Assembly: GCA_035310125.1 (NCBI GenBank)
Contig: DATGEP010000003.1
Coordinates: 1 to 38,431 of the forward strand
DNA: 38,431 bases
Direction of reading: 5' to 3'
Source of the DNA: DATGEP01 sp035310125
GTDB taxonomy: Bacteria > Chloroflexota > Ktedonobacteria > Ktedonobacterales > JADMIN01
The notes under the pieces are model-generated. The model was not told where the DNA came from. It did not search any database and saw nothing but the letters and a program-made list of their open reading frames with translations. The position numbers were made by a program, and so were the translations under genes. Positions 31,198 through 38,431 of this stretch are shown piece by piece (the first letter of the stretch is position 1; the number at the start of each line of letters is the position of its first letter).

Positions 31198-32412
31198 TTA
31201 CCCTTCGCGCGGAATCACCATAAACGGCATGATCGTTCCCACGGCGCTCACCACCGCCGCCAGTACCAGCGCGAGCGCCAGCGAGTGCGCCAGGAGCGGG
31301 CCGGCCAGAGCGGAGCCGACCGGACTGCCGGCATAGTTCAGGCTCATCGAGACCGCGATGACGCGGCCAAACCAGGCGGGATCGGTTCGGCGCTGGCGCA
31401 ACGCGAAAAGTCCCAGATCAGTCGGCGCGGCGGACGACCCAGCCAGAAGCATGCTGATCACCAGCATCAGCGGCGTCGTGCTCACGACCATCGCGAGAAT
31501 TGATAGCGCCGAAACACCCATCCCGAACGCCACGATTACCCGCTCGCGTCCCTCCGTCTGTATGCGTCCGAAAAAGAGACCTGATGCCACCGTCGCGACC
31601 CCGCTGAGCGCCCACAGATTCCCGACCGCGTCGGCGCCCCAGTGGAAGCGAGTGAAGACCAGCAGCGGCAATCCAACGATGACCGCGCCGAAGCCGAGGT
31701 TAGCGCACCAGAGTGTGAGCATGATGCCGCGCAACGTAGGGTGCTTCACGACAAAGAGCAGCGCCTGCCAAGCCGACACCAGCAACGGTTGCGCGCGCCC
31801 GCTCGCTATCTGGGGGTCCTTGAAGCCAACGAGTAGGACCGCCGCAAGCGCATAGAGCAATGCCGTAGCGGCAAACGCACCCGGTCCGCCGACCCAGGCA
31901 ATCAGCGCACCGGCCAGCGCTGGGCCGATCACTATTGCCAATGCCTGGCTCCCGCTATCAACCGCATTCGCGCGATCCCACAGCTCGCGTGACACCACAA
32001 GTGGGAAGAGCGAGCGGTTGCCGCTCGCGCTGAGTGGCCCCGTCAGCGAGCTTACGCCGACGATCAGCAACAGCAGTGGCGCGCTCAGTGCATGTGTTAT
32101 TACCAGCGCCGCCAGCAGCACCATCGTGAGTGTCGCGACGCAATAGTCAAGCAGAATCATCCGCACACGCCCATGCCGGTCCAGCAATGCGCCGGCAATA
32201 GGGCTGACAGCGAGACCGGGCGCGACGCTCAGAAAGACGGTGACACCAGCCAGCGCGGGTGAATGAAATGTCTGAAGCACATATAGCACCAGCGCCACCT
32301 GGATCAACCCGCCTGCTGTGCGCGCCAGCACCGCGCCGCCCGCGAGCTGCGCGAAGCCGCTCGCGGAGAACAATCTACGGTACGTGACGGTCGCGCCTGT
32401 GTCGAGAGTCAT
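31198..32412 (-). CDS. MFS transporter
   Basis: 404 aa with about 11-12 hydrophobic segments, of the MFS_1/MFS_3 exporter type. Segment 1 begins LFSASGFAQLAGGAVLARTA; the cytoplasmic loop 2-3 motif is GALLDRHGRVRMILLDY, matching the MFS A-motif (G-x-x-x-D-R-x-G-R). Other segments include LLLLIVGVSSLTGPLSASGN and VIVGLPLLVFTRFHWGADAV. Such proteins export drugs or metabolites; the substrate is not evident. ATG 32412 has GGAGG 10 nt upstream. The frame is open for 155 more codons 5', but that stretch overlaps tatD on the other strand. It is divergent from tatD and has no linked regulator. Confidence 0.9.
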   Translation of the reverse strand: MTLDTGATVTYRRLFSASGFAQLAGGAVLARTAGGLIQVALVLYVLQTFHSPALAGVTVFLSVAPGLAVSPIAGALLDRHGRVRMILLDYCVATLTMVLLAALVITHALSAPLLLLIVGVSSLTGPLSASGNRSLFPLVVSRELWDRANAVDSGSQALAIVIGPALAGALIAWVGGPGAFAATALLYALAAVLLVGFKDPQIASGRAQPLLVSAWQALLFVVKHPTLRGIMLTLWCANLGFGAVIVGLPLLVFTRFHWGADAVGNLWALSGVATVASGLFFGRIQTEGRERVIVAFGMGVSALSILAMVVSTTPLMLVISMLLAGSSAAPTDLGLFALRQRRTDPAWFGRVIAVSMSLNYAGSPVGSALAGPLLAHSLALALVLAAVVSAVGTIMPFMVIPREG

Positions 32413-32689
32413 AGCACGGATGCCTCCACAATTATCGTATCCGCCCGCCACACCTTCAGCGAGCAGAGAATGAACGCCGGAAAGCAGGATGATCGCCGTC
32501 ATACAGTGCGAGCGTCTATCATACTCACTACTGTATGGGATGGCCAGCGGGAAATCTATCCATTCCGTGCGATGCTTCACATTTGACAGTGTGTGCTCCT
32601 GCCCCCTATACTTCTTGAGTGCCGCGGGCGTGGAGTGCCCTGTTCGGCGTCGCATCCGGCCCCGAATCTGGATGAGGAATGAAGCAAAC

Positions 32690-33499
32690 GTGCTAATAGA
32701 CACGCATACCCATGTACAGATGCACCAGTTCGACGTTGATCGTGATCGGGTGATTCGGAGCGCCTTTGCGGAGGGAATCGAACGCCTGATCGTCCCCGGC
32801 ATAGATGTTGAGACCAGTCGCGCAGCCATCACTCTCGCCGCCAAGTATCCTGGCCGGATCTTCGCCGCAACCGGCACTCACCCGCACGATGCCTCTACAC
32901 TCACGCCTGAGGCGCTGGCCGCACAGCGGGCGCTGGCTCGTGAGCCAGGTGTTGTCGCCATCGGCGAAATCGGCCTAGACTTTTATCGCGATCTCTCCCC
33001 GCGCGACGTGCAGCGCGAGGCGCTCGTCGCGCAGTTTGATCTTGCCCGCGAACGGGATCTGCCCATCATCCTGCACAATCGCGAATCGCACACCGAGATG
33101 GTGGCGGCGCTGCGCGAGCACGGCGCCGGGCTGAGCGGTGTCTTCCATTGCTTCATTGGCGACAAGAGTATGGCCCGCGACGCGCTCGATCTCGGCTTCT
33201 ATCTCTCGTTCGCTGGTCCTGTCACATTCCCGCGTAACATCGAGCTGGCCGAGGTAGCTGCCTGGGCGCCCCTGGAGCGCATCCTGGTCGAGACTGACGC
33301 ACCGTACCTCGCGCCACCGCCCTTCCGGGGCAAGCGCAACGAGCCGCGCCACGTCGCTATCACCGCGCACCACATTGCCGAGCTACGCAACATGTCATTT
33401 GAAGATTTGGCGGCCGCCACCTGGCATAATGCGACGACCCTATTTCAATTACCGGCCTGGCATCCACGGGAGGAGAATGTATCCAATGCGATTACATAA
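32690..33499 (+). CDS. tatD: TatD-family metal-dependent DNase/hydrolase
   Basis: 269 aa, TIM-barrel hydrolase with all metal ligands: His6 and His8 in MLIDTHTHVQ, Glu93 in AIGEIGLDFYR, His129 in ILHNRES, His153 in GVFHCFIG and Asp203 in LVETDAPYLAPP. TatD enzymes are 3'-5' exonucleases with roles in DNA repair and degradation, and D-aminoacyl-tRNA deacylase activity has been discussed for relatives. The GTG 32690 start gives the canonical MLIDTH opening with GAGGA about 11 nt upstream; ATG 32672 is an alternative adding MRNEAN. The TAA overlaps the next gene's start region by 14 nt, suggesting coupling with the Cys ligase. Confidence 0.93.
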   Translation: MLIDTHTHVQMHQFDVDRDRVIRSAFAEGIERLIVPGIDVETSRAAITLAAKYPGRIFAATGTHPHDASTLTPEALAAQRALAREPGVVAIGEIGLDFYRDLSPRDVQREALVAQFDLARERDLPIILHNRESHTEMVAALREHGAGLSGVFHCFIGDKSMARDALDLGFYLSFAGPVTFPRNIELAEVAAWAPLERILVETDAPYLAPPPFRGKRNEPRHVAITAHHIAELRNMSFEDLAAATWHNATTLFQLPAWHPREENVSNAIT

Positions 33500-34751
33500 C
33501 ACACTGTCTCAACAGATCGAGCCGCTCGATCCCGTGGAGAACTCGGTATCGCTGTATGTCTGTGGTATAACGCCCTACGACACGACGCACCTCGGCCATG
33601 CCTTCATCAACGTGATCTATGACTCGCTCGTCCGCTATCTGCGCTGGCGCGGCGTCACCGTCCGCTACGTGCAGAACGTCACCGACATTGACGATGACAT
33701 CCTCCGTAAGTCGCGCGAGGTTGGCCTGGAGTGGGATGTGCTGGGCACCCGCGAGACCGAGCGCTACTGGACCGACCTGCGCGCGCTCAATGTGGGCTAT
33801 CCCGATTCGTATGTGAAGGCCAGCGGCGAGACGCCAATGATGATCTCTTTGATTGAGAAGCTCATCGAGCAGGGTTGCGCCTATGTGCGGGACGGCTGGG
33901 TGTACTTCTCCGTGAAGAGCGATGCCGATTTCGGCCACCTCGCGAATGCGGCGGGCTACGTCGGCTACGAGAGCTGGCTCGCTACCGCCAACGAGCGCGG
34001 CAATTTTCCTGACGATCCGCGCAAACTAGACCCCCTGGACTTCGTGCTGTGGCAGGCCCAGCAGCCGGGCGAGCCGGCGTGGCCCAGTCCATGGGGGCCA
34101 GGGCGCCCCGGCTGGCACATTGAGTGTAGCGCCATGGGAATCAAGTACCTCGGCAAGCGCATAGATATTCACGGCGGCGGCGCGGATCTCATGTTTCCAC
34201 ACCACACGAGTGAGATTGCGCAGAGCGAGAACGCCACTGGCGAGCGGCCCTTCGTTCGCATCTGGATGCACTGCGCAATGGTCTTCCTCGGCGGCGAGAA
34301 GATGAGCAAGTCCCTCGGCAATCTCATCCTCGTGCGTAACCTCCTGCGCGAGTACACTCCCGATGCCATACGCGCCATGCTCCTCTCGCACCACTACCGC
34401 AACGAGTGGGAGTTTTCGGACGAGAACATGCGCGCGAGTGCCGGCCTCGCCGCCCGGCTCGCGACGGCCGCCGCGCTCGCGAAAGATAGCTCTTCAGCCG
34501 ACGGCGCTGAAGATGCGGTCATTCATCAGGCCCGGCTGGAGCTTATTGCCGCGCTCGAAGATGACTTCCATACGGAGCGCGCGCTCGGCGCTCTCGACAG
34601 ACTCGCCGCCAGTGCTCTGGCGAGTGGATCTTCTGCTCAGGCAGCCGCCCTGCGCGAGCTTTCCGCTGTTCTCGGCTTCACGCTCATATCTCCCGCGGCG
34701 ACGGCGTCACGGCCTGCCGCTACGGTGGTAGAGGAAGGGTGCAACGCCTAG
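33486..34751 (+). CDS. cysteinyl-tRNA synthetase-like ligase, no anticodon-binding C-terminus (CysS/MshC-like)
   Basis: 421 aa, class I synthetase core. Zinc site Cys26 (LYVCGITPYD), Cys214 (WHIECSAM), His239/His240 and Glu243 (FPHHTSEIAQ); HIGH motif HLGH (35-38); signature GEPAWPSPWGPGRPGWHIEC; KMSKS (272-276). It activates cysteine as Cys-AMP. After the stem-contact helices, ending RELSAVLGF (390-398), only 23 polar residues remain. Typical CysS continues for about 55-60 residues with the anticodon-recognition domain, absent here. That architecture matches MshC of mycothiol synthesis, whereas the Glu243 zinc ligand and DIHGGGADLMFPHH are CysS-like. Whether it charges tRNA-Cys or ligates cysteine elsewhere cannot be decided. 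ATG 33486; the stop overlaps the convergent zinc-ribbon gene (CTAG). Confidence 0.85.
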   Translation: MRLHNTLSQQIEPLDPVENSVSLYVCGITPYDTTHLGHAFINVIYDSLVRYLRWRGVTVRYVQNVTDIDDDILRKSREVGLEWDVLGTRETERYWTDLRALNVGYPDSYVKASGETPMMISLIEKLIEQGCAYVRDGWVYFSVKSDADFGHLANAAGYVGYESWLATANERGNFPDDPRKLDPLDFVLWQAQQPGEPAWPSPWGPGRPGWHIECSAMGIKYLGKRIDIHGGGADLMFPHHTSEIAQSENATGERPFVRIWMHCAMVFLGGEKMSKSLGNLILVRNLLREYTPDAIRAMLLSHHYRNEWEFSDENMRASAGLAARLATAAALAKDSSSADGAEDAVIHQARLELIAALEDDFHTERALGALDRLAASALASGSSAQAAALRELSAVLGFTLISPAATASRPAATVVEEGCNA

Positions 34752-35002
34752 CGGCGAGAAGCCAAATCGTCATCGTTCCTGTGGCGAGCTAGCGCCGCCG
34801 CCCAGCGTCTGTCAATCAACGTAATGCGCCGGCTCAGCCCATGTGCCGATTCGACCGGGTCTTCCAGCCCGCCCCACCCACAGGGGCATTCGCTAAACCC
34901 CAGCGCGTCCGGAGTGACAGGTTTACCGCAGAGCGTGCAGCGCAGCACTTGAGTGGTGGCCACACCCGTAACGGCAGCGGCACCCGAAGACATAGGCTGC
35001 AT
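34748..35002 (-). CDS. small zinc-ribbon protein
   Basis: 84 aa. A treble-clef/zinc-ribbon-like motif is visible: LRCTLCGKPVTPDALGFSEC with PCGWGGL, giving Cys22, Cys25, Cys39 and Cys41 (C-x2-C-x13-C-x-C). A charged helix ITLIDRRWAAALARHRNDDD ends the protein. Probably a Zn-binding structural or nucleic-acid/protein adaptor; no specific function is known to me. ATG 35002 has GGGAG 7-8 nt upstream; the longer open frame 5' is unlikely. It is convergent with the CysS-like gene, the two stops sharing CTAG (34748-34751). Confidence 0.65.
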   Translation of the reverse strand: MQPMSSGAAAVTGVATTQVLRCTLCGKPVTPDALGFSECPCGWGGLEDPVESAHGLSRRITLIDRRWAAALARHRNDDDLASRR

Positions 35003-35244
35003 GGCAGATCTCCCAGTGTCACGAAAGAAACGGTTAGAACGGCGACATGCCCCTATTCTATACTGCCCGTCTAGTGCCTCTATATTGAGCGTCCACCGGC
35101 CGATTCCACGCACCCATGGGCGGTCTTCACGATGGCTTGCTCTCATGAGATAGGTGCGGGAGCCACTCAACGAAATCGCATGGCCGCCGCGAGTATTCCG
35201 ATGGCGACCATGCGATTCAGGTAAGCAGCACATTGTGTGGTTCG
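35003..35244. other. intergenic, no identifiable feature
   Basis: 242 bases between two minus-strand genes. It must hold the promoter of the zinc-ribbon gene. No clear -35/-10 pair, hairpin or SD-led ORF is seen. Confidence 0.4.
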
Positions 35245-35553
35245 CTAATATTCCGGCGTAGACTCCTGAGGGCGACCGGCGAGACCGACCAGGAAGTTCA
35301 CGATGAGCGCGCCCGCGAATGCGCCCGTCGAGCAGCCAAAGAACGTGCCAATCGCGAACGACAGACCGTCAATGCTGGGGCTGGAAGCGGTGATATAGTA
35401 GAAGATAGCTGCCGCGGCACCGGCAACACCGATGATCGCGCCGAGCAGGCTCAGCCATTTCGCGCGTGGCTCGCTCATCAGGAACGAGACGAATAAACCG
35501 CCTGGCACCGACAGCACCGCGGCGATAATCAACAGAATGAGGTTAGGATCCAC
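35245..35553 (-). CDS. small membrane protein, three predicted helices
   Basis: 102 aa, no family recognised. Three hydrophobic segments: LILLIIAAVLSVPGGLFVSF (5-24), LSLLGAIIGVAGAAAAIFYY (34-53) and a long C-terminal one around FAIGTFFGCSTGAFAGALIV (66-85) plus NFLVGLAG, ending with a polar tail RPQESTPEY. The helices are rich in Gly/Ala (GxxxG-like), suited to tight packing. GTG 35553 is preceded by GGAGG at 5 nt. It is expressed alone, divergent from the PRC/BON gene. It may be a small membrane-stress or structural protein; no evidence decides. Confidence 0.7.
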   Translation of the reverse strand: MDPNLILLIIAAVLSVPGGLFVSFLMSEPRAKWLSLLGAIIGVAGAAAAIFYYITASSPSIDGLSFAIGTFFGCSTGAFAGALIVNFLVGLAGRPQESTPEY

Positions 35554-35760
35554 GTATCCCTCCTAATTGGGTTCGTTCGGGATGGCTATCTCGCCCGTGA
35601 CAGGTGCGACAAGCGGCAACGCCCGCCTCCGCCCCGCCACGCTCTCGAAAATGAGCGTCTCTATTGTAACGCTGTGGTTGCAATCGCGCCAGACCCCAAC
35701 TCGTATCGGTACACAGGGACTGTGGCGACTCCCGCGTGCGAACCGTCTACATAGCGAACC

Positions 35761-35789
35761 TTGCGGGAATCTCCGTACTGGTCTAAGAT
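35761..35789 (+). promoter_or_regulatory. possible promoter of the PRC/BON gene
   Basis: TTGCGG (35761-35766) and TAAGAT (35784-35789) are 17 bp apart, about 80 bp upstream of the chosen GTG. Confidence 0.35.
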
Positions 35790-35869
35790 AATCTCGGCGG
35801 CTCACGTGCGCCGGCCAGTGCGCGAGTGCGGTGCGCGACGACAAGAAGTACGGCGTGGCGGAGGAAGCA

Positions 35870-36712
35870 GTGGCGACGAGCGGTCCTGGCAGCAGGTGGT
35901 TGTTTAGCGAGCGAAATATTGGCGGCGACGCACCAGCGCGCCGTGTGCTGCGGTTTGGCAGCAAAGTGCTCAGTGCGGATGTGCCAAGTATCCCCGAACG
36001 GTATCGCGGGCTGGAGGGTCCCTCTGGCCGGCTCGATGCCGTGCGCCTGCACCCGTCCACCGGCGAGGTATGGCTGCGCTTGCGCCCGAGCGACATGCGC
36101 CAGCCATTACGCCGGCTCATCCGTATGTACCCGCTCAATCGCGCACAGTCGCCTACGCCCGCTCCCGCGCCGGAGATTCTGGAGCTGCGGGGCGGCATGC
36201 GCGTCTCCTGTCACGACGGCTATCTGGGCCGGCTGGAGGGCATCGCGATTGACGCGCGTGCTGGCCTGGCTACCGATCTTCTGGTGCATATCCGGAGCGA
36301 CGTGCGCGCCACTATTGACATCCTCACCGACCCATTCGCCTTCTTACTGCCCGTCAATGGCCAGCGGTTGTTACTGTCGGCGGCGTGGGCGGAGTCCACG
36401 AAATCTGACACAGGCCGGCGGTGGTTCCGCGGCGGTGGGATGATCCTGAACCTCAATGCGAGCGCGGAGCAGGTCGCATCCGCGACGCGGCTGCGAGGTG
36501 ACGGCGATATCGCGGGCGACGTCATCCGCATATTTGACGAGAATCCTGCCCTTGCCCCATACACGGCCCGCATACGCGTTAGTGTTCGCGACGGTGAGGT
36601 CACCCTCGTGGGCGCTGTGCCCTCACGCCGCCATCGCGCCTCCGCTGAGCAAGACGCCTGGCATGTATCTGGTGTGTTCGCCGTTCGCAACGAGCTTACG
36701 GCTGAAGGCTAA
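35870..36712 (+). CDS. PRC-barrel-like and BON-domain protein
   Basis: 280 aa. A PRC-barrel-like segment is visible at ELRGGMRVSCHDGYLGRLEG with IAIDARAGLATDLLVHI; an earlier related segment is VLSADVPSIPERYRGLEG with VRLHPSTGEVWLRL. The C-terminal 70 residues form a BON domain: DIAGDVIRIFDENPALAPYT, ARIRVSVRDGEVTLVGAVPS and RHRASAEQDAWHVSGVFAVR. BON domains bind membranes or ligands in stress proteins. No signal peptide is visible, so it is likely cytosolic, perhaps membrane-attached. GTG 35870 is chosen because GGAGG lies 5 nt upstream; GTG 35831 lacks an SD. Function unknown; a role in envelope stress is inference. Confidence 0.72.
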   Translation: MATSGPGSRWLFSERNIGGDAPARRVLRFGSKVLSADVPSIPERYRGLEGPSGRLDAVRLHPSTGEVWLRLRPSDMRQPLRRLIRMYPLNRAQSPTPAPAPEILELRGGMRVSCHDGYLGRLEGIAIDARAGLATDLLVHIRSDVRATIDILTDPFAFLLPVNGQRLLLSAAWAESTKSDTGRRWFRGGGMILNLNASAEQVASATRLRGDGDIAGDVIRIFDENPALAPYTARIRVSVRDGEVTLVGAVPSRRHRASAEQDAWHVSGVFAVRNELTAEG

Positions 36713-36751
36713 ATCAAGAGCGATCTGGTTTATTCCCACGCGCGCGTTGGG

Positions 36752-36779
36752 ATGACACTCAGCGGTAGTGTGGTATACT
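36752..36779 (+). promoter_or_regulatory. promoter of nrdR
   Basis: ATGACA (36752-36757) and TATACT (36774-36779) with a 16-bp spacer and TGTGG before the -10. About 78 bp upstream of the nrdR ATG. No obvious NrdR box pair overlaps it. Confidence 0.5.
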
Positions 36780-36856
36780 GCGGTACACGTATTGGCTCGC
36801 GGAAACAAGGATGCGGGCCAGCAACCACGGCGGTCGCGCGGGGAGCCAGAGGTGTC

Positions 36857-37375
36857 ATGAAGTGTCCATATTGTGGGTTTCTCGAATCGCGTGTGACCGA
36901 CTCGCGTGATCAAGGCGGCACCATCCATCGCCGGCGTCGCTGCGAGCGCTGTCTTCAACGCTTCAGCACAGTGGAGCGCGTGGTGCTGCCTGAGCTGATG
37001 GTCGTTAAACGCGACGGCCGGCGAGAGCCATTCAAGCGCGAGAAGCTCGAAACTGGCCTGCGGCATGCCGCCCAGAAGCGCCCCATCCCCGTTGGAGAGC
37101 TGGAAGCTATTGTCGAGAACGTGGAGAACGATCTATATAAACTTGGCACGGCGGAGGTGGAAACACGCATTATCGGCGAAATGGTCATGGAACATTTGAG
37201 TAAGCTGGACCCTATCGCGTACATTCGTTTCGCCAGTGTCTATCGCTCCTATCCAGATATTCAGGCTATGCGGCAAGAAATGGATCGCATGCTCCAAATC
37301 CACGGCGGTCCCGCTGACACCGCCAAGCCAGATGGCACAGCATCCTCCGGATCCGAGCCTAAAACTCCTGAGTAA
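36857..37375 (+). CDS. nrdR: transcriptional repressor NrdR
   Basis: 172 aa, the (d)ATP-sensing repressor of ribonucleotide reductase genes. An N-terminal zinc ribbon (MKCPYCGFLESRVTDSR, Cys3/Cys6; RRRRCERCLQRFSTVE, Cys29/Cys32) binds DNA at NrdR boxes. An ATP-cone follows (about 49-139: VKRDGRREPFKREKLETGLR, PIAYIRFASVYRSYPDIQAM). The C-terminal 25 residues (GGPADTAKPDGTASSGSEPK) are a polar extension beyond the usual end. ATG 36857 follows GAGCCAGAGGTGTC, with GAGG about 5 nt upstream. The nrd genes are not in this window. Confidence 0.96.
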   Translation: MKCPYCGFLESRVTDSRDQGGTIHRRRRCERCLQRFSTVERVVLPELMVVKRDGRREPFKREKLETGLRHAAQKRPIPVGELEAIVENVENDLYKLGTAEVETRIIGEMVMEHLSKLDPIAYIRFASVYRSYPDIQAMRQEMDRMLQIHGGPADTAKPDGTASSGSEPKTPE

Positions 37376-37609
37376 TCCGTAGCAGGCTCGACGGCAGGAT
37401 CTGCCAATCGGACTGACAAACTCACTGTACGCGAACGCAAATGTAAAAAGCTTAACCTAATCATCACTGATGTTTGACTTCCCACAAAACCCCTATGAAG
37501 TAGCATAGATTCCAGAAAAAGAGCGTTCTAATGCTCATTCCACACCACGCGATGCGCGATGAAGCGCATCGAGCATGAGGGGTGGAAGTGGCCGTGGAAG
37601 AGAGAGAAC
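37376..37609. other. intergenic region with structured leader of the epimerase
   Basis: 234 bases. A strong stem GATGCGC (37551-37557)/GCGCATC (37564-37570) is enclosed by two competing outer pairings: ATGCTC (37531-37536) with GAGCAT (37571-37576), or TTCCAC (37538-37543) with GTGGAA (37582-37587). No U tract follows. The segment 37440-37500 is markedly AT-richer than its surroundings and probably holds the promoter. Confidence 0.45.
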
Positions 37610-38431
37610 ATGGGCTACGAATTGGCGGGGAGTCGCGTTTTAATTACGGGTGGGGCGGGGTTTATCGGCTCACACATTGCCGACCTGCTCATTGATGAGC
37701 GGGTCCATGAGATAATCGCGATAGATAATCTCATCCGCGGCAACCGCGAGAACCTTGCAGCTGCCGCGGCGCGTGGGCAGGTAACCCTTGTCGAGGGCAG
37801 CATCGCCGACCGCGCGCTGGTCGAGCGCTGCATGCGCGGTGTGGATTACGTATTCCACCAGGCCGCGCTGCGCATTACGCACTGCGCGGCCGATCCTCTC
37901 GCCGCGCATGCCGTTATGTACGATGGCGCCTTCAACGTGGTGGATGCGGCGGTGAAAGCGGGCGTGAAAAAGATTGTCGCCGCTTCCAGCGCGTCAGTCT
38001 ACGGCGAGCCGGACTATCTGCCTATTGACGAGCGACACCCCTACAATAATCGCACCCTCTACGGCGCGGCCAAGATCGCCAATGAGCATCTGCTGCGCAG
38101 CTACAATGAGGTGGCGGGCCTTCCATACGTTGCCCTGCGCTACTTCAATGTCTACGGTCCACGCATGGATATCTACGGTGTCTACACAGAAGTGATGATT
38201 CGCTGGATGGACCGCATTGACCAGGGACTGCCGCCGATCATCTTCGGCGATGGCTCGCAATCCATGGACTTCGTCTTCGTGCGTGACGTGGCGCGCGCCA
38301 ACATCCGCGCGCTGGTCAGCGATGCCTCGGATATTGCGCTGAATGTTGCATCCGGCACACAGACAACGTTGCTCGAGCTGAGCCGCATGCTCTGCGAGGT
38401 CATGGGACACCCGGAGCTGAAGGCAGAGCAT
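37610..38431 (+). CDS. NAD-dependent epimerase/dehydratase (extended SDR), 3' end outside the window
   Basis: 274 codons are present with no stop. Rossmann motif VLITGGAGFIGSHIADLLID (10-29), FHQAALRI, catalytic SSASVYGEPDYLPI with Ser126/127, and the Tyr151-x3-Lys155 pair in TLYGAAKIANEH. RYFNVYGPRMD and GDGSQSMDFVFVRDVARANI are typical of nucleotide-sugar epimerases (UDP-glucose 4-epimerase/WbpP type). It likely interconverts or dehydrates a nucleotide-activated sugar for surface polysaccharide; the exact sugar is not readable. ATG 37610 is preceded by GGAAGAGAGAG. It starts after the structured leader. Other polysaccharide genes may follow beyond the window. Confidence 0.9.
   Translation, partial: MGYELAGSRVLITGGAGFIGSHIADLLIDERVHEIIAIDNLIRGNRENLAAAAARGQVTLVEGSIADRALVERCMRGVDYVFHQAALRITHCAADPLAAHAVMYDGAFNVVDAAVKAGVKKIVAASSASVYGEPDYLPIDERHPYNNRTLYGAAKIANEHLLRSYNEVAGLPYVALRYFNVYGPRMDIYGVYTEVMIRWMDRIDQGLPPIIFGDGSQSMDFVFVRDVARANIRALVSDASDIALNVASGTQTTLLELSRMLCEVMGHPELKAEH

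Noticed and set aside
1..38431. CRISPR arrays, insertion sequences, prophage genes, rRNA operons
   Set aside because: No regularly spaced repeats, transposase or phage motifs, and no rRNA segments were seen on either strand.

Overview
The window reads as a chromosomal segment of a GC-rich, free-living heterotrophic bacterium. The best fit by gene style is Chloroflexota (Ktedonobacteria/Thermomicrobia-like). This is an inference from protein resemblance, many GTG starts, Shine-Dalgarno (SD)-led genes and the M-box-driven Nramp/MgtE pair. There is no rRNA or complete tRNA to settle it. Nearly all genes are housekeeping or nutritional; the accessory-looking part is the first 1.7 kb.

Layout. 1-1733: gene-poor, with a frame-broken gene remnant, a 105-aa orphan protein, a chain of tiny overlapping ORFs, and the 3' half of a selenocysteine tRNA flanked on both sides by paired ~10-bp repeats. 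It looks like an attachment-site scar. 1734-2645 (-): an alpha/beta hydrolase interrupted by an in-frame TGA. 2853-6335 (+): promoter, M-box Mg2+ riboswitch with a readable terminator/antiterminator, an Nramp-related Mg transporter lacking the canonical Nramp metal motifs, and a soluble MgtE-like PRC/MgtE_N/CBS protein. 6542-14282: GtrA protein, aldehyde dehydrogenase, glycerophosphodiester phosphodiesterase, Hsp20, an APH-fold kinase, a SufT/MIP18 protein and an acyl-CoA dehydrogenase.

14588-20975 (-): a complete ribose regulon (lacI-type repressor, rbsD-rbsA-rbsC-rbsB-rbsK) with three near-identical LacI-family operators: at the repressor promoter, ahead of rbsD, and between rbsC and rbsB. 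This encodes uptake (RbsABC), anomer conversion (RbsD) and phosphorylation (RbsK). 21373-23714 (-): a class I aminotransferase and a glyoxylate/hydroxypyruvate reductase, plausibly linked in glyoxylate/serine metabolism. 23991-27660: a secreted-looking HELCE protein, a VOC gene fragment, a TauE/SafE permease and a gamma-glutamyltransferase.

27834-38431: malQ; an fmdB-dtd-rsmI operon behind a hairpin leader; an MFS exporter; tatD followed by a cysteinyl-tRNA-synthetase-like ligase lacking the C-terminal anticodon domain; a small zinc ribbon; a three-helix membrane protein; a PRC+BON protein; nrdR; and a nucleotide-sugar epimerase cut by the window end. The points most worth follow-up are the Mg2+ module, the selC scar, and the short CysS/MshC-like ligase.
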